From assembly GCA_019828595.1 (NCBI GenBank), contig JAHQRK010000046.1:62001-126000 (forward strand): a stretch of DNA of 64,000 bases, given 5' to 3'. Source of the stretch: Aphanomyces cochlioides. Lineage: Eukaryota > Oomycota > Saprolegniomycetes > Saprolegniales > Verrucalvaceae. This document shows, piece by piece, positions 43,041 to 54,423 of this stretch; position 1 is the stretch's first letter, and each line of letters opens with the position of its first letter. Both the position numbers and the translations under genes were made by a program. The notes under the pieces were generated by a model. It saw only the letters and a program-made list of their open reading frames with translations. It was not told the origin of the DNA and made no database searches.

Positions 43041-45144
43041 CAACAGGAGTCGACAATGCAACAGTCAGCTTAACGTACACCCAAGTTGCAAAGTTATGTC
43101 TTGTCGTTGTTGTGTTATTGTGTGGTTTAGGGCCATCGTCGAGAAACCCATTATACAGTAGTATGAAGCTCAAGTTCCATGTCCCAGGTTTGTGTGGAAT
43201 TGAAACAATTAAGAATAAGCTTGCATGGCAGCCAGTAATTAAACAGACTCGAGTTTGTTGGCTACCTTTTGACTTCTCACTGAGAAGTGGATTCAATTCC
43301 CGACCACTGAGTAAAAAGTCTTACTTTCAGGTATTGAAGCCACTCGCAATGGTACAGTGGAGAAAATTTATTTTCAGCCAACTTGGAAGAAACCTTACAG
43401 TCATTAGAGATTCGATGCTCCCCTCAATGTTTGAGGAAACAGTCTTATACAGCGTACTCTACTCACGTCCATTGCATACTGAATTTTCACGACCTTAAGT
43501 TCATTCACGACCTTAAGTTCACACGAAGTTAAGCTGTGGTAATGAACACAATCATGTTGAGCAGACAGGTTGAGCTTGAAAAGATTTGGTTAGCTTGTTG
43601 AAGAAATCCAACATATGAATAATAATTGACAGTTTCCTTGAGGGAGTTTGCCGCTGCTCTCTCAATGATCTACGGATTTGTAGACGTACGTCCTATTTGC
43701 CATATAGAAGGCTAGTTGGATACGAAGTGCTTGAGCTAGAAGTCGCAGGTTGGTAAGAGAACATCTTGTTGCAATCCAAGTTCATGCAAGCAATCCAATT
43801 GCGTTCAAGTCAGACTATTCAGACGAAGTACCCGTGGTGGTATATTGATAATGTCTAGTAACGTAAAGGTATTAACTTACGAGCATTCTGAGCTATAAGT
43901 TGAGTTCCCTGTCCATTCTTGCTCCAAGATTTCCTGGATCTATGAGATGCAAGTGAAATTTACATGATAAGAGGGAGATTGCCTTTTGTTGTAAAACACG
44001 GTGCATTCGTCAAAGTTGGTGGTCATTTTTAAGTAGATCCATTCCTCGAAAATTTGCCAAGTAAATGCTGAGACGGCTCTATGATAACGTCAAACACATC
44101 TTTTCATGTCGGTTGCTGATTATTTTGGCGATGATAGCACTATCACATTCTCCACGTCTTGAAAAGAAATGATGTCATTCATTCTCTGGAGGAGCTCGCT
44201 GCACTTTCTTCAATAAAGCCAATCATTGAACGTTATTTTAGGATTTAACCAATCAAAACGCTTTAGTTTCAACCTAGCGAGAATTCATTGAAATGCTGAA
44301 TTGGAGGAATACACTTACGCATATCTTTATGACAATCTGCGAAAGAAACGGATATTCGAAATGTTTTAGTCGTTTACACGCAGTGAGTCCAGTACAATAA
44401 AATGGATACGCTTGTCATTCGTCCAGAAATTTGCGTTTGCAGTGGCGAAGAGGTTCTTGACATTTACATCACCTATTTGGATGAATCGAAGAAATGCCCC
44501 CCCGCGAGGAAGAAGGGGGTAAGAAGGTCATGGCCGCAACTCTATGGCACCACAGAGAACGAGATCACTTAACAAGTTCTCTGAAAGAACAGTAAACATA
44601 TGAGGCAGACGCACACTGTAGTGCTTTTCGCCAAAGACAAAATCATCCAAGAATGAACACGTAGCTTTCAGTGTATGAAATCATGGCTCTTAAAGCCGAG
44701 AAACATGAAATTTGAGATGACTTTGAATACATCTACAGTATTTAAAGAGCTCGATTCTCGAACTTATCTTGGGCTGATGGTCGGTGCATCCTGTTTAGTT
44801 CCACCGAAAATAGACAAAGTCGTCCTGCTTTTTTTCCTTGACGAAGCCGACGTCAGGGCAAGAGATGGGACTCTCGAAGCCATGAACAAGCCGTCCAATC
44901 ATCCGCGGAACAAATGTACAGCTTCAAAGAGCAAGGAATCCACCATTCACACCATACAACTCTATCAAAGTCCATCGAATTAGCCTTAAAGCTTGTCGTC
45001 CTTGCAAGATGATTGAAAACAAATTGCACCACGAATTTCCACGTGGCAATTTTGTCAAATAATGTGATCTATCGTTGTTCGAATGAATAGAATATCTAAA
45101 AATAGCTCTCAACCACAAGAAAAGACAGAAACCTTCAATCACAC
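43041..45144. other. Gene-free stretch with one diverged repeat
   Basis: Short frames (for example 42884-43498 and 44675-44983) show no known domains. The first extends out of the hAT element's end and is not a gene in its own right. 44090-44270 is the second copy of the repeat at 40945-41110. A C-run/G-run (CCCCCCCGCGAGG, GGGGG) lies near 44497-44520. Confidence 0.4.
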
Positions 45145-45519
45145 ATGCGGGACGAGAATGGGATGAACCAACATCAATCGCAAATCGTGCGGACGAGAGA
45201 GTCAGACGAGACAGACTCTGGTATCTTCCAAAGCAATGAAACATTATCGCTCGTTTCTCCAAAGATGACTCGAGCGTCTGCGCAAAGGCTTGCAGCAGCC
45301 ATCCAAAAAAATCATACGATTTCTGAACTAAAGTTGTGCCACGAAGAAATTGCACTTCAGGATTTACAACAATTGATTCAAAGCATGACACATCCAAGTC
45401 GGCGAGTAAAACCAAAGCGGATCAAACTACGTGCACAATCGATGCAAGCCTCAATTGTGGAATTCCTCAAGGAACTAGCCAACAAATCTGGGGGCGAATT
45501 TGTGCATGATGCATTCTAG
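45145..45519 (+). pseudogene. C-terminal fragment of an LRR family copy
   Basis: An open frame of 124 codons whose last 80 are the family's C-terminal block: AQRLAAAIQKNHTISELKL, MTHPSRRVKPKRIKL and SGGEFVHDAF before TAG at 45517-45519. The first 40 codons (MRDENGMNQHQSQIV...) have no counterpart in the family. There is no F-box-like part or AMFNCPT core. It is an orphan 3' end, probably non-functional. Confidence 0.75.
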
Positions 45520-45704
45520 TCCTCTCATAAAATATGACTAACTGCTTCGATTAGCTATAACGACTACGGTTTCTTCGGAGATTCTTGTATTCCTCGATAT
45601 GCTGGCAAATCTCCATACTATGATGTAAAAATATTCTGCTGGATAGTAAGGAGAAACCCCCGTGGATTTGCCCCATCAGACATTTTCTGCTGGAGTACAT
45701 CGTA

Positions 45705-46835
45705 ATGGAGCCTAACTCGTCCAAGCTGCCCGTGGATATCATCGTGAAGATTGCATTTGCTATTCCAGACGCAGTCGATCTGTTTGCATTTCTTGAAGCT
45801 CTCCAACCATGCAACTTGTTGGGACCTCCCGAGAATCTTTATCCGTTGGGCTTTTGACAAAGAACTACTCGATAAGACTCCACTCTTCCACAGTTGAAAC
45901 AACAAATCGGCATTTATACGAGAAAATCTACAACAGCGTCGTCGTGGAAAGCACAACTGGGAAGATTTTGCGTGGCTCGAAACGTAATTTGAATCGAAAG
46001 GCAAATGTTGAATGGTTTGTCAACAGCCTGTCAGCGATGTTGGAGAACAAATGAACCAACTTGCGAATTACTCGACTGAGTGTCGACGTGAACCGTGTCG
46101 ATCGTTTCATTTGGAGAGACGCTTTTGCCACATTTGCACTATCTAACATGCTTGGTATTGCTCGACGAATGTCGTGATTCGGACTTCGTTTTTGAATATG
46201 TTGCAACGTGCACACAAAGCGTTGAATTCCAGTTCTGTGCGGAGTTCTATGAAGTAACGATTTCAGATCTGCTCCATCTCACGACGTGGTTACGCCACCA
46301 ACCCGTTCGGGTATTTTCGTGCTCGATTTGCCTCTGGAGTAATATTGACAACCCGACAAGGCAAGCATTTTATCAAGCTATGTTCAATTACCCAACTCTG
46401 GAAAGATTCGCTCTGTCTTGGTGCGACTTCACCCACTTGGAACTTACTCCATGGACTTTTGCAATGAAGCAGTTGGATTTCGACTGTGGTTGCTTGAACT
46501 CCGATCACGTCGAGTCTTTAGCCTGTCAGCTGGTAGGCTCCAGTGTGATTTGTCTGAAACTGTATGGCTATGGTGATAAAAACACTGACGTCTTGGAATA
46601 TTTGCTGCGAATCTTGCCGCATACATCTATTCAACACTTGAAATTGACTGGCTTATGTGTAATCTGTGCAAATTGGTGCAAGTTGGCCTCACGCGTTGAA
46701 AAATGTACATTGAGATCTCTGACGCTCGCCATTCCAGAGTTTTCGACATCATTTGCCAATATCTCGTGTTTGCTACTGAACGCGGAGGCGAATTTATTCA
46801 TGAATGCTCACACTACCCAAAGCAGTTCGTGTTGA
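45705..46835 (+). pseudogene. F-box-like/LRR copy with stops, frameshift and terminal deletion
   Basis: ATG 45705 starts MEPNSSKLPVDIIVKIAFAI with FLEALQPCNLLGP, then TGA after PLGF and a degraded stretch. From 46095 a 246-codon frame carries LTTWLRHQPVRVF, AMFNYPTLERFAL, LLRILPHTSIQHLKL and KCTLRSLTL. The frame then jumps over the QNNQTI and MTHPSR blocks; ATERGGEFIHE is still readable in another frame at about 46765-46800. Non-functional. Confidence 0.85.
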
Positions 46836-47015
46836 TAGTATACCGTCAGTGGATTCCTTTATCAAAGTCTACTGGATGATACCAATCGCAACATTTCACA
46901 TGAAGCTTTGTCTCGAATACTCAGTCATGATTATGTTCAAGTGTGAAGCATTTATACCCACTAGATTGTCTAGAAAGGACCATAGATGCAAAATTCCGCC
47001 TGTACACCGTCGTAT

Positions 47016-48069
47016 TCAACCAGATAAGTTGATCCCCATTTTTCCCACAGCACCGCAAGGTGAAGTGAGTGACGTTGGATCCTCGAGACAACTGGCCAAT
47101 GTTTGGAGATAATTTGACTGTCGAGGGTAATAGGACAATTCCAGGGACTTCATTGCAAATCTGAACCGCGAACAGTCTACGTCGCTGAGGCAATACAGAG
47201 CCATCTTCAGCCTCTCAAGGGTATAGCAATTGAAAGGAGGTTCGTAAAATGCCTGTCTGACATTCTTGTCAATCGTCTCCCAAATGTCACCAAGCAACTC
47301 AAATCTTTGAACTGGTAGTCGATGGAGCCACTTGACGAGATAGTGCAGGTCAGAAACTTGCATTCGATAGACATAGTTACATGATGACATCTGGAGCTCT
47401 ACAATATGGTCACTCGTTGCTATAGTTTCGAAGAGGCCATTCAAATCGAGAGTCTCGTAGCGAACTTGCAAGGACGTCAAATATGATAATTGTGGCACCA
47501 ACTTCTTCCAAACTAATGCTGTACGATCGTCGTAGTAAATACCGAGCCGAGTAATTCTCAAGTCGGTCCATTCGTCGGATATCGCACATCGAACATCCTT
47601 GATGTAGTATTCAATGTTTGCCGTTGCATTCAAATGCGCTTTGAGCCACGACACATTGTTCCAAACGTCGTGCAACACGATATTCGTATAATACTTTGCA
47701 ATCGTTTCATACGAAGTCTTCAGTGATGAGTCAAGAATCGATGGTGCAATTCGCAACGATGGCCACAACTTGGAATGTCAAGCTCAATCGATAGAGATGA
47801 TCCAGAGGTCCGAGATCCATGTGTGGATGGAGAGCTTCGAGAAAAGCAAACAAGTCACGTGCATCTGGAATGGCGAATGCAATCTTGACGTGAATCTCCA
47901 GCGACAGCATGCTTGAATGTGCATAAATTGAATTGTGGGATTGAAATACTTCGACCCATCTCTGGCTTTCATCATCTCGTCCATTCGTTTTGAAGGTCTT
48001 TCTGCATTCTCTTTGTAGATGATGGTCGCGAACATAATTGCGGTTTTTGCAAAGGCATTGTTCATCCAA
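47016..48069 (-). pseudogene. F-box-like/LRR copy, sister of the 12536-13468 gene
   Basis: Begins MDEQCLCKNRNYVRDHH, then LSLEIHVKIAFAIPDARDLF and LGPLDHLYRLSL. A small deletion near 47770 shifts the frame, and a second long frame (about 250 codons) continues LWPSLRIAPS, WNNVSWLKAHLN, WTDLRITRLGIYYDD, a signature altered to PPFNCYTLERLKM, FAMKSLEL. A further shift lies near 47080, after which LSRGSNVTHFTL reads in the next frame. Like its sister at 12536-13468 it lacks the C-terminal blocks, so both share a shortened ancestor or lost them the same way. Confidence 0.83.
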
Positions 48070-48194
48070 AGGAATTTCTCCGTGCGTAGTCCACTCTGAC
48101 CGAGAAGCATGTTTGCATACATGTTAATTTCTCTCATTGACAGATGCCGAGATATTCATACGTATGGAATCTTGCAACGAGTGTGACAATTAAT

Positions 48195-48287
48195 ATGCGT
48201 AGATTTACTAAGCTGGGCGATTTTGATCGTGAATCGCTTATGCAGTTTACCAACGACTTAGGAGGTGAATTTGTCTATGAAATCTAG
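48195..48287 (+). pseudogene. Terminal stub of an LRR family copy
   Basis: Thirty codons ending FTNDLGGEFVYEI before TAG, matching the last residues of the family (LA..GGEFVYE). Nothing else of that copy precedes it. Confidence 0.6.
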
Positions 48288-48348
48288 TACATTTTATTAT
48301 TTGAACGAGCACATGACATGACAATTACGATCTTATACAAATTTATTG

Positions 48349-48686
48349 ATGCAGTTTGTGGCAGTGGATATACTTGTGAAGATTGCTTTTGCTGTTCTAG
48401 ATGCAGAAGATCCCATCAGTGAGTCAATCCGTGGACTTGGGACGTCTTGAGCATCACGCCAATTAGTCGTGATTAATTGGGCATCAAGGTCCACCAGTTC
48501 GAGTTATGGCCATCGTTGCACCTCCTCACCTCACGACTTAAATGTTCTTACAAAGCGATTGTGAAGCGGTATTTGGTATTTTTGGAGCAACCCAATACTT
48601 ACTGGCCTCGCATTCTTAAAAGAAGAAAGAGCAGAGTTTTGAAGACTAACTTTCTTGCCAGTGAATTAAAAACTGTTGTGGATTAA
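48349..48686 (+). pseudogene. 5' fragment of an LRR family copy
   Basis: Starts VAVDILVKIAFAVLDAEDP (ATG 48349), then loses frame; ELWPSLHLLTS and YKAIVKRYLVFL follow in another frame. It stops before the middle block. It lies head-to-tail after the stub at 48195-48287 and before the near-intact copy at 48981. Confidence 0.75.
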
Positions 48687-48980
48687 CTGTTTGACTTCTG
48701 AATAAACTCGCATTATGTGGATAATCAATGAAGTCAAACATGCTCTGTTGGAGTGTATGCAATGTCATAAGTAAACCTATAATATTGAATAACTTGTAAA
48801 ATTAAATATCATATTGTTCCTATCATCTTTATTAAAGCCGAATTATCTACCCTAAGAATGAATATACTTTGTAATAGAATGTAGTCATTGAAGTCTCGTA
48901 TTTCTTAGTCTTGATTCAATGCCACAACAGAGACGACTGACACCCCAAAAGACCACGCTGCGACCAAGCCTGTGCTCTTC

Positions 48981-50281
48981 ATGTTGCCTGTGGATATTGT
49001 CTTCAAGATTGCATTTTTGATCCCAGACGTTATGGATCTATTCTCATTTCTCGAAGTTTTGCATCCATTCAAAGTGCTGGGTCCCTTGGAGCACCTGTAT
49101 CTGCTTGGCCACAACATCAAGCACGCACACTTGTGGCCTTGTTTATGCCTGAATTCAGACTTCTTTGGCGATGACACTTATGCGTCGCTGGAAATGATTG
49201 CCAAATACTACACTCATATCGATATCGTGAAGTGGCACGATATGGAATGGCTCAAGGAGAATTTGAATCCGACTGCTAGTATTGAATGGTGTCTTCAGGA
49301 CTTTCAAGCAATAATGGAGATGGTGACGATTTGGCCTGGCATACGAATAACCAGAATCGACGACTGCGTGAGTGAAAAGACTAGCTCTTGTTGGAAGAAT
49401 ATCCTGACACGTTTACCCCACTTGAGGACATTGGAGGTAATTGGAGATTACAGTGATTTGGACGACGTATTTGAGTGTGTGTCCACAAGCAACCAAATCA
49501 CAGAACTCGAAGTTGTTGCGTGTGATTATCAAATGACCACTGCTGACGTTGTTCATCTCACAGAGTGGTTCCGTCGCCAGCCAGTGCGAAGATTTGTGTG
49601 CATGCCAAGCTCTTGGGATGGCATTTTCTACAGTGTGAGGCAAGAATTTTGTGATGCTATGTTCAATTGCCCAACTCTTGAGACGCTCGAGCTGTATCAT
49701 TGTGTGATTTGCGACCTGAATTTTCAACGATTTACGTTTCCCATGCGATCATTACATCTAGCGAATAGCGTTGGACACTCGTATGCGCTAAGGGATTTGC
49801 CAATCGACTCAAGACTTCTCGAATCACTCATCTCACCTTGAGTAATTTCTACAATGAAGATGTCTCCGGCATGGAATATCTACTGGGTATATTGCCTTGG
49901 ACACCCATCAAATATTTGAAATTGACTGGCTTGCCGCTTCAGTATATCTCTTGGGGATCCTTGCCTCCGTTACTTGAAAAGTGTCGGTTGGAAACATTGG
50001 TACTCGGAGCAGACTTTATTCCACCAGGGTTTGTGCGGAGGCTGGCAACTGCCATTCAAAAGAATCATACAATTTGTGAATTGGATCTTGACCGCAGTGA
50101 AATTGATATTCAAGATTTGCGTCTCTTGATTCAAGCGATGACACATCGCAATCGGAAAGTTCAAACTAAACGAATCAAATTCATTGCTTCCCAACGGCAA
50201 GAGATTGACGCTTCAATTGTACAATCTCTCATTGACCTTGCAACCGAATGCGGAGGAGAATTCACGTATGACAATTGCTAA
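48981..50281 (+). pseudogene. Near-intact F-box-like/LRR copy with one 1-nt deletion
   Basis: From ATG 48981 (MLPVDIVFKIAFLIPDVMDL) the frame is unbroken through GPLEHLYLLG, WHDMEWLKENLNPTASIEW, LTEWFRRQPVRRF and AMFNCPTLETLEL to about 49800, where one base is missing (AGGGATTTGCC against the expected GATTTGGCC). The remaining frame reads SRITHLTLSNF, LLEKCRLETL, QKNHTICEL, MTHRNRKVQTKRIKF and CGGEFTYDNC to 50281. Restoring that length gives about 433 residues. It is either very recently dead or intact with a sequence error. An earlier ATG at 48919 is in another frame. Confidence 0.83.
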
Positions 50282-50773
50282 GCTTGATAAATGCTCTCGG
50301 TGTGAGGATATGATTTGATTTGGTTTTTGCTTCCTTGAGAATTATCGATTTGCTTGCAACTTGGATAATCCAGATCACAAAATATGTTTTGGTCGAGCTT
50401 TTTGAAGTATATTAACTCAAGAATTTGAAACCTCGCAAGACTTTGCATTAAATTGGTTTCAAAGCAATGATCCTCAGAATGACAAAAGAGTTCTTTGCTA
50501 GCCATAGCCCAACCTTGCCTGTTTTAATTATTGGGGACAGTGGTGAAGATACAAGGTACTAAGACACATAAATCTGAGGTCATCAGGCGGCACAGCCTAA
50601 CTGCCGCCTTGCTTGATGAAAGGAATTATAATAAAATCCATTGTTGGTGCACATTGGGGCTCTTTATATTCGGGCAGAATCGCTGAATAAATGAAAATAA
50701 CAAGCATCGACCGACCTCAATCACATCGTCTTCGAACCAGACAACAAAAAAGTTGTATCCGACACAGAATCCA
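50282..50773. other. Intergenic, no gene recognised
   Basis: About 490 bp of spacer between two forward LRR copies; no assignable element. Confidence 0.4.
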
Positions 50774-51431
50774 ATGATTCATGAAGCTGTCAACTCGATG
50801 AGGCTCATGTTGCCCACTGATGTTGTTGTGAAGATCGCTTTCTATATTCCAGATGCAACAGATCTGTTTGCATATCTGGAAGCTCTACGTCCGTTCATTA
50901 TGTTGGGACCTTAGGAGCATCTGTACCAGTTTGGATTGACGAACGAGAAAATGATGAGACACTGGTATTATTTTTGCTTGATGTTGTTTAACATAGAAAT
51001 ATCAGTACTCGAATTTGTCGACAATGGAAGTACTTGATAACTCGAATCTAATCCTGTGTTAAGCCTTGGTCTTTTATGATTATGCTGGTTGATGCGACGA
51101 AGTTGAAATGATGGTCCCAGTCATCGAAATTTTCAATGTTGCTTCCGTTGGATAGTGTTGTCGTGATGCAGTCGGTTGATGAAATATCGACTACAATTTT
51201 GCCATATAGCATTATGTTAGCGACAGTCGACATTGTATGACAGTATAGAGATGGTCATATCTTCATCTCACTTGTGAATCTTGTTCCCTTCGACTTTTGA
51301 TCGAATGTATGATGCATCCCTGTCGCCACGTCAAGATGAAGCGAATGAAGTGGCTGAGATCCTTCCACTGGTTGTTCGATTCTGAACCCTTCAAGAAATG
51401 GGCAGCAGAGCTTGGTGGCGAATTTGTCTAG
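50774..51431 (+). pseudogene. LRR family copy reduced to its two ends
   Basis: ATG 50774 opens MIHEAVNSMRLMLPTDVVVK with IAFYIPDATDLFAYLEAL, then a TAG replaces the leucine codon of GPLEHLY. The middle and LRR core are gone. From about 51290 the C-terminal block reads RLLIECMMHPCRHVKMKRMKW and AAELGGEFV before TAG at 51429-51431. Roughly 900 bp are missing compared with a full copy, replaced by about 340 bp of unrelated sequence. Confidence 0.82.
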
Positions 51432-51966
51432 TTAAGCTTGCTACGCTACATCATCACTAACATTCGAAGAAGCAATTCGAGTTTTAGGGGCTCGAAGAAT
51501 CAAATAGATCTACAATTTCAAAGCAAGGTTTCACGGAAACTAAAGGATAGTTGATTGAACCGTATTCTTGGTATTTCACATTACTACTCTAACGTATTAA
51601 AAGAAAGAGTTCGACCTACTGTTCATTTGACTTGCTCCAGGTATTTATAGCCCATGGAAGTCCACCTGATCCGCCGTCTCAAAGTTCCCAGAATTCGAGG
51701 TTAATATCTCTTAGTGCTTTAACATTGAACAAGCTTATTAACTAGTTTGCATATCTTCGTCCAATATAATGGGTAGTTGACAAAAACCAAACACTGAGGT
51801 GTCGTCGAAGCAACCAAGTAACTTAGTGATTATATCGTATACTTAAATAATTGCTCTCAAGGTCAGGCAAGGTTCTTTCGAGAACATCAATCAATTTTAT
51901 CCGCAAAATCGTAACGACGGGTTGTATATTTGAAATACATTCGATATATTGCAACACCTGATACAT
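51432..51966. other. Intergenic, no gene recognised
   Basis: AT-rich spacer between convergent LRR remnants. Confidence 0.4.
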
Positions 51967-52553
51967 TCAGATTTTCGAGAAGTTGTCTTCAATGTCGTGG
52001 TGGACAATGTCACAACCACTTGCTTTGGCAAATTCCCGAATCGTCTTCACAGTGGCCGCATTAAAAGCCTGGCTATATGTTTTCAAAATAATTCGCTTAG
52101 ATTTCACCAAACGATTAGGATGTGCAAAACTTTCAATTAATACTGTCAAGTCATGTATGGTTATCCCGCTATCCATGAGATCAAATTCACAAATCGATTG
52201 ATTCTCTTTGATTGCGACAATAGAGTCAATACCAGAGGAAATTGGTTAGCACAAAGGGCCAGTGTATGTAATGACCAATCCTGAATTGGCTGAATTATCG
52301 GGCTCCAACTTATTATCCCATCGATCGATAAATCTGCCAATTTCAAGCTCTTGATTGATGAATGCGGCAATTCTTGAAACAAACATCCCAAACCATCAAT
52401 TTCAAGGAAGGCAAATAGATCATCTGCGTCTGGAATATAGACTGCGATCTTGACGATGATGTCCATCGATTCCAGCAGGTGTGGTTGCGTCGAAAGCCTT
52501 GGGTTCGCCATCGTAATGTCAAGCTGAAAATTTTTCACAATGATGGGGATCAT
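51967..52553 (-). pseudogene. Miniature LRR family copy: F-box-like part fused to the C-terminal repeats
   Basis: From ATG 52553 the N-terminal motif (MDIIVKIAVYIPDADDLFAF) runs directly, in frame, into IDGLGCLFQELPHSSIKSLKL, the block that normally lies about 250 residues further on. One frameshift near 52245 (TTTCCTCTGG) moves the frame before IKENQSICEFDLMDSG, and the rest ends SGCDIVHHDIEDNFSKI at 51967. Apart from that shift it would be a product of about 195 residues. The in-frame join suggests an internal deletion between repeats. Confidence 0.83.
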
Positions 52554-53058
52554 CCGCTTATCGATCGATATCCGTACAATTGACTTGTTATGTTAAAACT
52601 TATACACAATCTTCATGGGAAACTCACGACAATAATCTATCTCAATTCCCAATGTTGAATACGCAACTGCAGACAATGATAATTTATTTCCACTGTTAAC
52701 GAAATAGTAATATTAAGCGCTGTTGATCGTCTATTTAATGAACAAGGAGTTATGGCTGGCAAACGATAGCCTAGTCATGAATTTGTGATCTGCAAACAAA
52801 AACTAGGATTTAGAGCGCCACAAGAACTCCTTTCTCGAACTCAAAGTTTAAGTATTGTTCCATTGTCTAGCTAACAAAAAGATCATATTATTCAAGAGGA
52901 CCAGCGACGTTATATGGACTGTAAAAAGCCGAAGCGTCTCATGATCAAATCCCTGGGAAGTTTTGATTGGTCAAAACAAATATTAAGTCATGGATTGGTT
53001 ATAATTCATAGCGCCAATTAGAATTCAAGAAAAAGTGCTTGGCCAATCAAATGAGACC
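52554..53058. other. Intergenic with CCAATC boxes upstream of the 53091 copy
   Basis: No gene. GATTGGTC (52968), GGATTGGTT (52993) and GGCCAATCAAATGA (53041) are CCAAT-type boxes on both strands within 130 bp of the next start codon. Confidence 0.45.
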
Positions 53059-53081
53059 AAGATCGTTCATCCTGAATTTCC
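53059..53081 (+). promoter_or_regulatory. Initiator-like leader motif of subfamily 2
   Basis: AAGATCGTTCATCCTGAATTTCC ends 9 bases before the ATG at 53091. Its TCATCCTGAATTT core is close to the oomycete initiator plus flanking region pattern (TCATTYYN.AWTTT). Related sequences occur before the starts at 58850, 60747 and 58079 (reverse). Direct transcription start data are absent. Confidence 0.5.
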
Positions 53082-53090
53082 TGCGCTGCC

Positions 53091-54423
53091 ATGAAGAGGC
53101 CAAGACTGTCGTTGCCACAGGTCTTGACTATGCCAGTCGATGTCATACTCAAGATTGCGTTTTCCATTCCAAATGCTGCAGATTTCTTTGCATTTCTTGA
53201 ATCTCTCCACCCGTACGGCGTTCTTGGGCCGTTGGAGCACTTGTATCAATTGAGCTTGACTCAGAGGCAGTCGGAGTTGTGGCCCAATTTAAAGATCGAT
53301 TCGATGGCACTCAAGCAAGAACGCCGCGCTCATTATGAAATTATTGCCAAGTATTATCCAAAAGTCATTATTGACGATATCCTGGACGTCCAGTGGGTCA
53401 AGAAGCTCGATATGCAAAAGATTGAATTGGTTCTCTACAACCAGTGTGTTGATATCGACGACTGGATCCCCTTGCCTGTTACGGAGTTTAGTTGGACATC
53501 CTTCTTTGATTTCACCAAGACTTGGACGCGTGTTCTGCCCCAATTCAATCAATTGACGACGTTGAAAGTATCTACAAGAGATGGCTATGTCTTCAACGAG
53601 GTGTGTGCATTTGCAGCAAAGAGTGAGAGGCTTATTCACCTTGAAATCAATTACGGTTTCGAACGTGTAACCTCGCTCGCCGCACGCAGCCTTATTGAAT
53701 GGTTTCACCGTCCTGTTCAAGTCTTTTCGTTCGCTGGGCCGGGATGGAGCGGCATAGACGACAATGACTTGAAGCAAGAATTTTATCCAGCCATGTTTAA
53801 TTGCCCGACTCTGCAGACACTCAAGCTACACAGGTGTAATCTGAGCGACTTGAATCTGAGTCAATTGGATTTTTCCATGAAATCCTTGCTTGTCCAACGC
53901 TGCAATGTTAATCGTCTTTCCTAAAATCGTTGGCCGAACGCTTGGAAACATCCAAAATATCCTATCTTGGTTTGCAAGGCTATACCTTGATGGATCAACA
54001 AAGTGGTGGTTTGTATCGTTTACTACAACTTCTTGTCGATGAAACACTTATTCTTGTCAGACGACATGATCCAAAGTTCAGAGTTGACCCAGCTGGTCCC
54101 CTTGCTGGAACATTGTCGATTAGAATCATTGGCCTTTCGAGCACTTACCTTATCAAAAGCGGCAGTGACCAGGTTTGCAAAGGCTATACAAAACAACCAG
54201 ACGATTTGTGAATTAGATTTGGGAAGAAGTAAGATTTCTATGGATGAATTACGACTCTTGATGGAAAGTTTCACGGATTCCAGTCGATTGGTCAAGAAAA
54301 ACGTATCAAAATTCATCCAACACAACACCGGATGAAACTGGGAGCTTGGAAACGATTGAAGAAGCTGACGTGCGAACGTGGTGGTGAGCTTGTCGAAATT
54401 GAAGCATTCGAAGACTACTCGTA
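53091..54423 (+). pseudogene. F-box-like/LRR copy of subfamily 2, frameshifted in its 3' part
   Basis: A 277-codon clean frame from ATG 53091 (MKRPRLSLPQVLTMPVDVIL) holds KIAFSIPNAADFFAF, GPLEHLYQLSL, ELWPNLKI, YYPKVIIDDILDVQWVKKL, VCAFAAKSERL, LIEWFHRPVQVF and AMFNCPTLQTLKL. It stops at TAA after NVNRLS and then continues through frames 53930-54211 and 54003-54335 (LAERLETSKISYLGL, HCRLESLAFRAL, QNNQTICELDLGRS) and a last frame with CERGGELVEIEAF to TAA at 54421-54423. Three to four breaks. The middle block lacks LNP..IEW, the mark of subfamily 2. Confidence 0.85.

Noticed and set aside
42884..43498. 204-codon forward ORF
   Set aside because: Begins in the TTCCGCA-rich end of the hAT element, crosses its border and contains no known domain.
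53289..53777. 162-codon reverse ORF
   Set aside because: Antisense shadow of the well-supported forward LRR copy at 53091.
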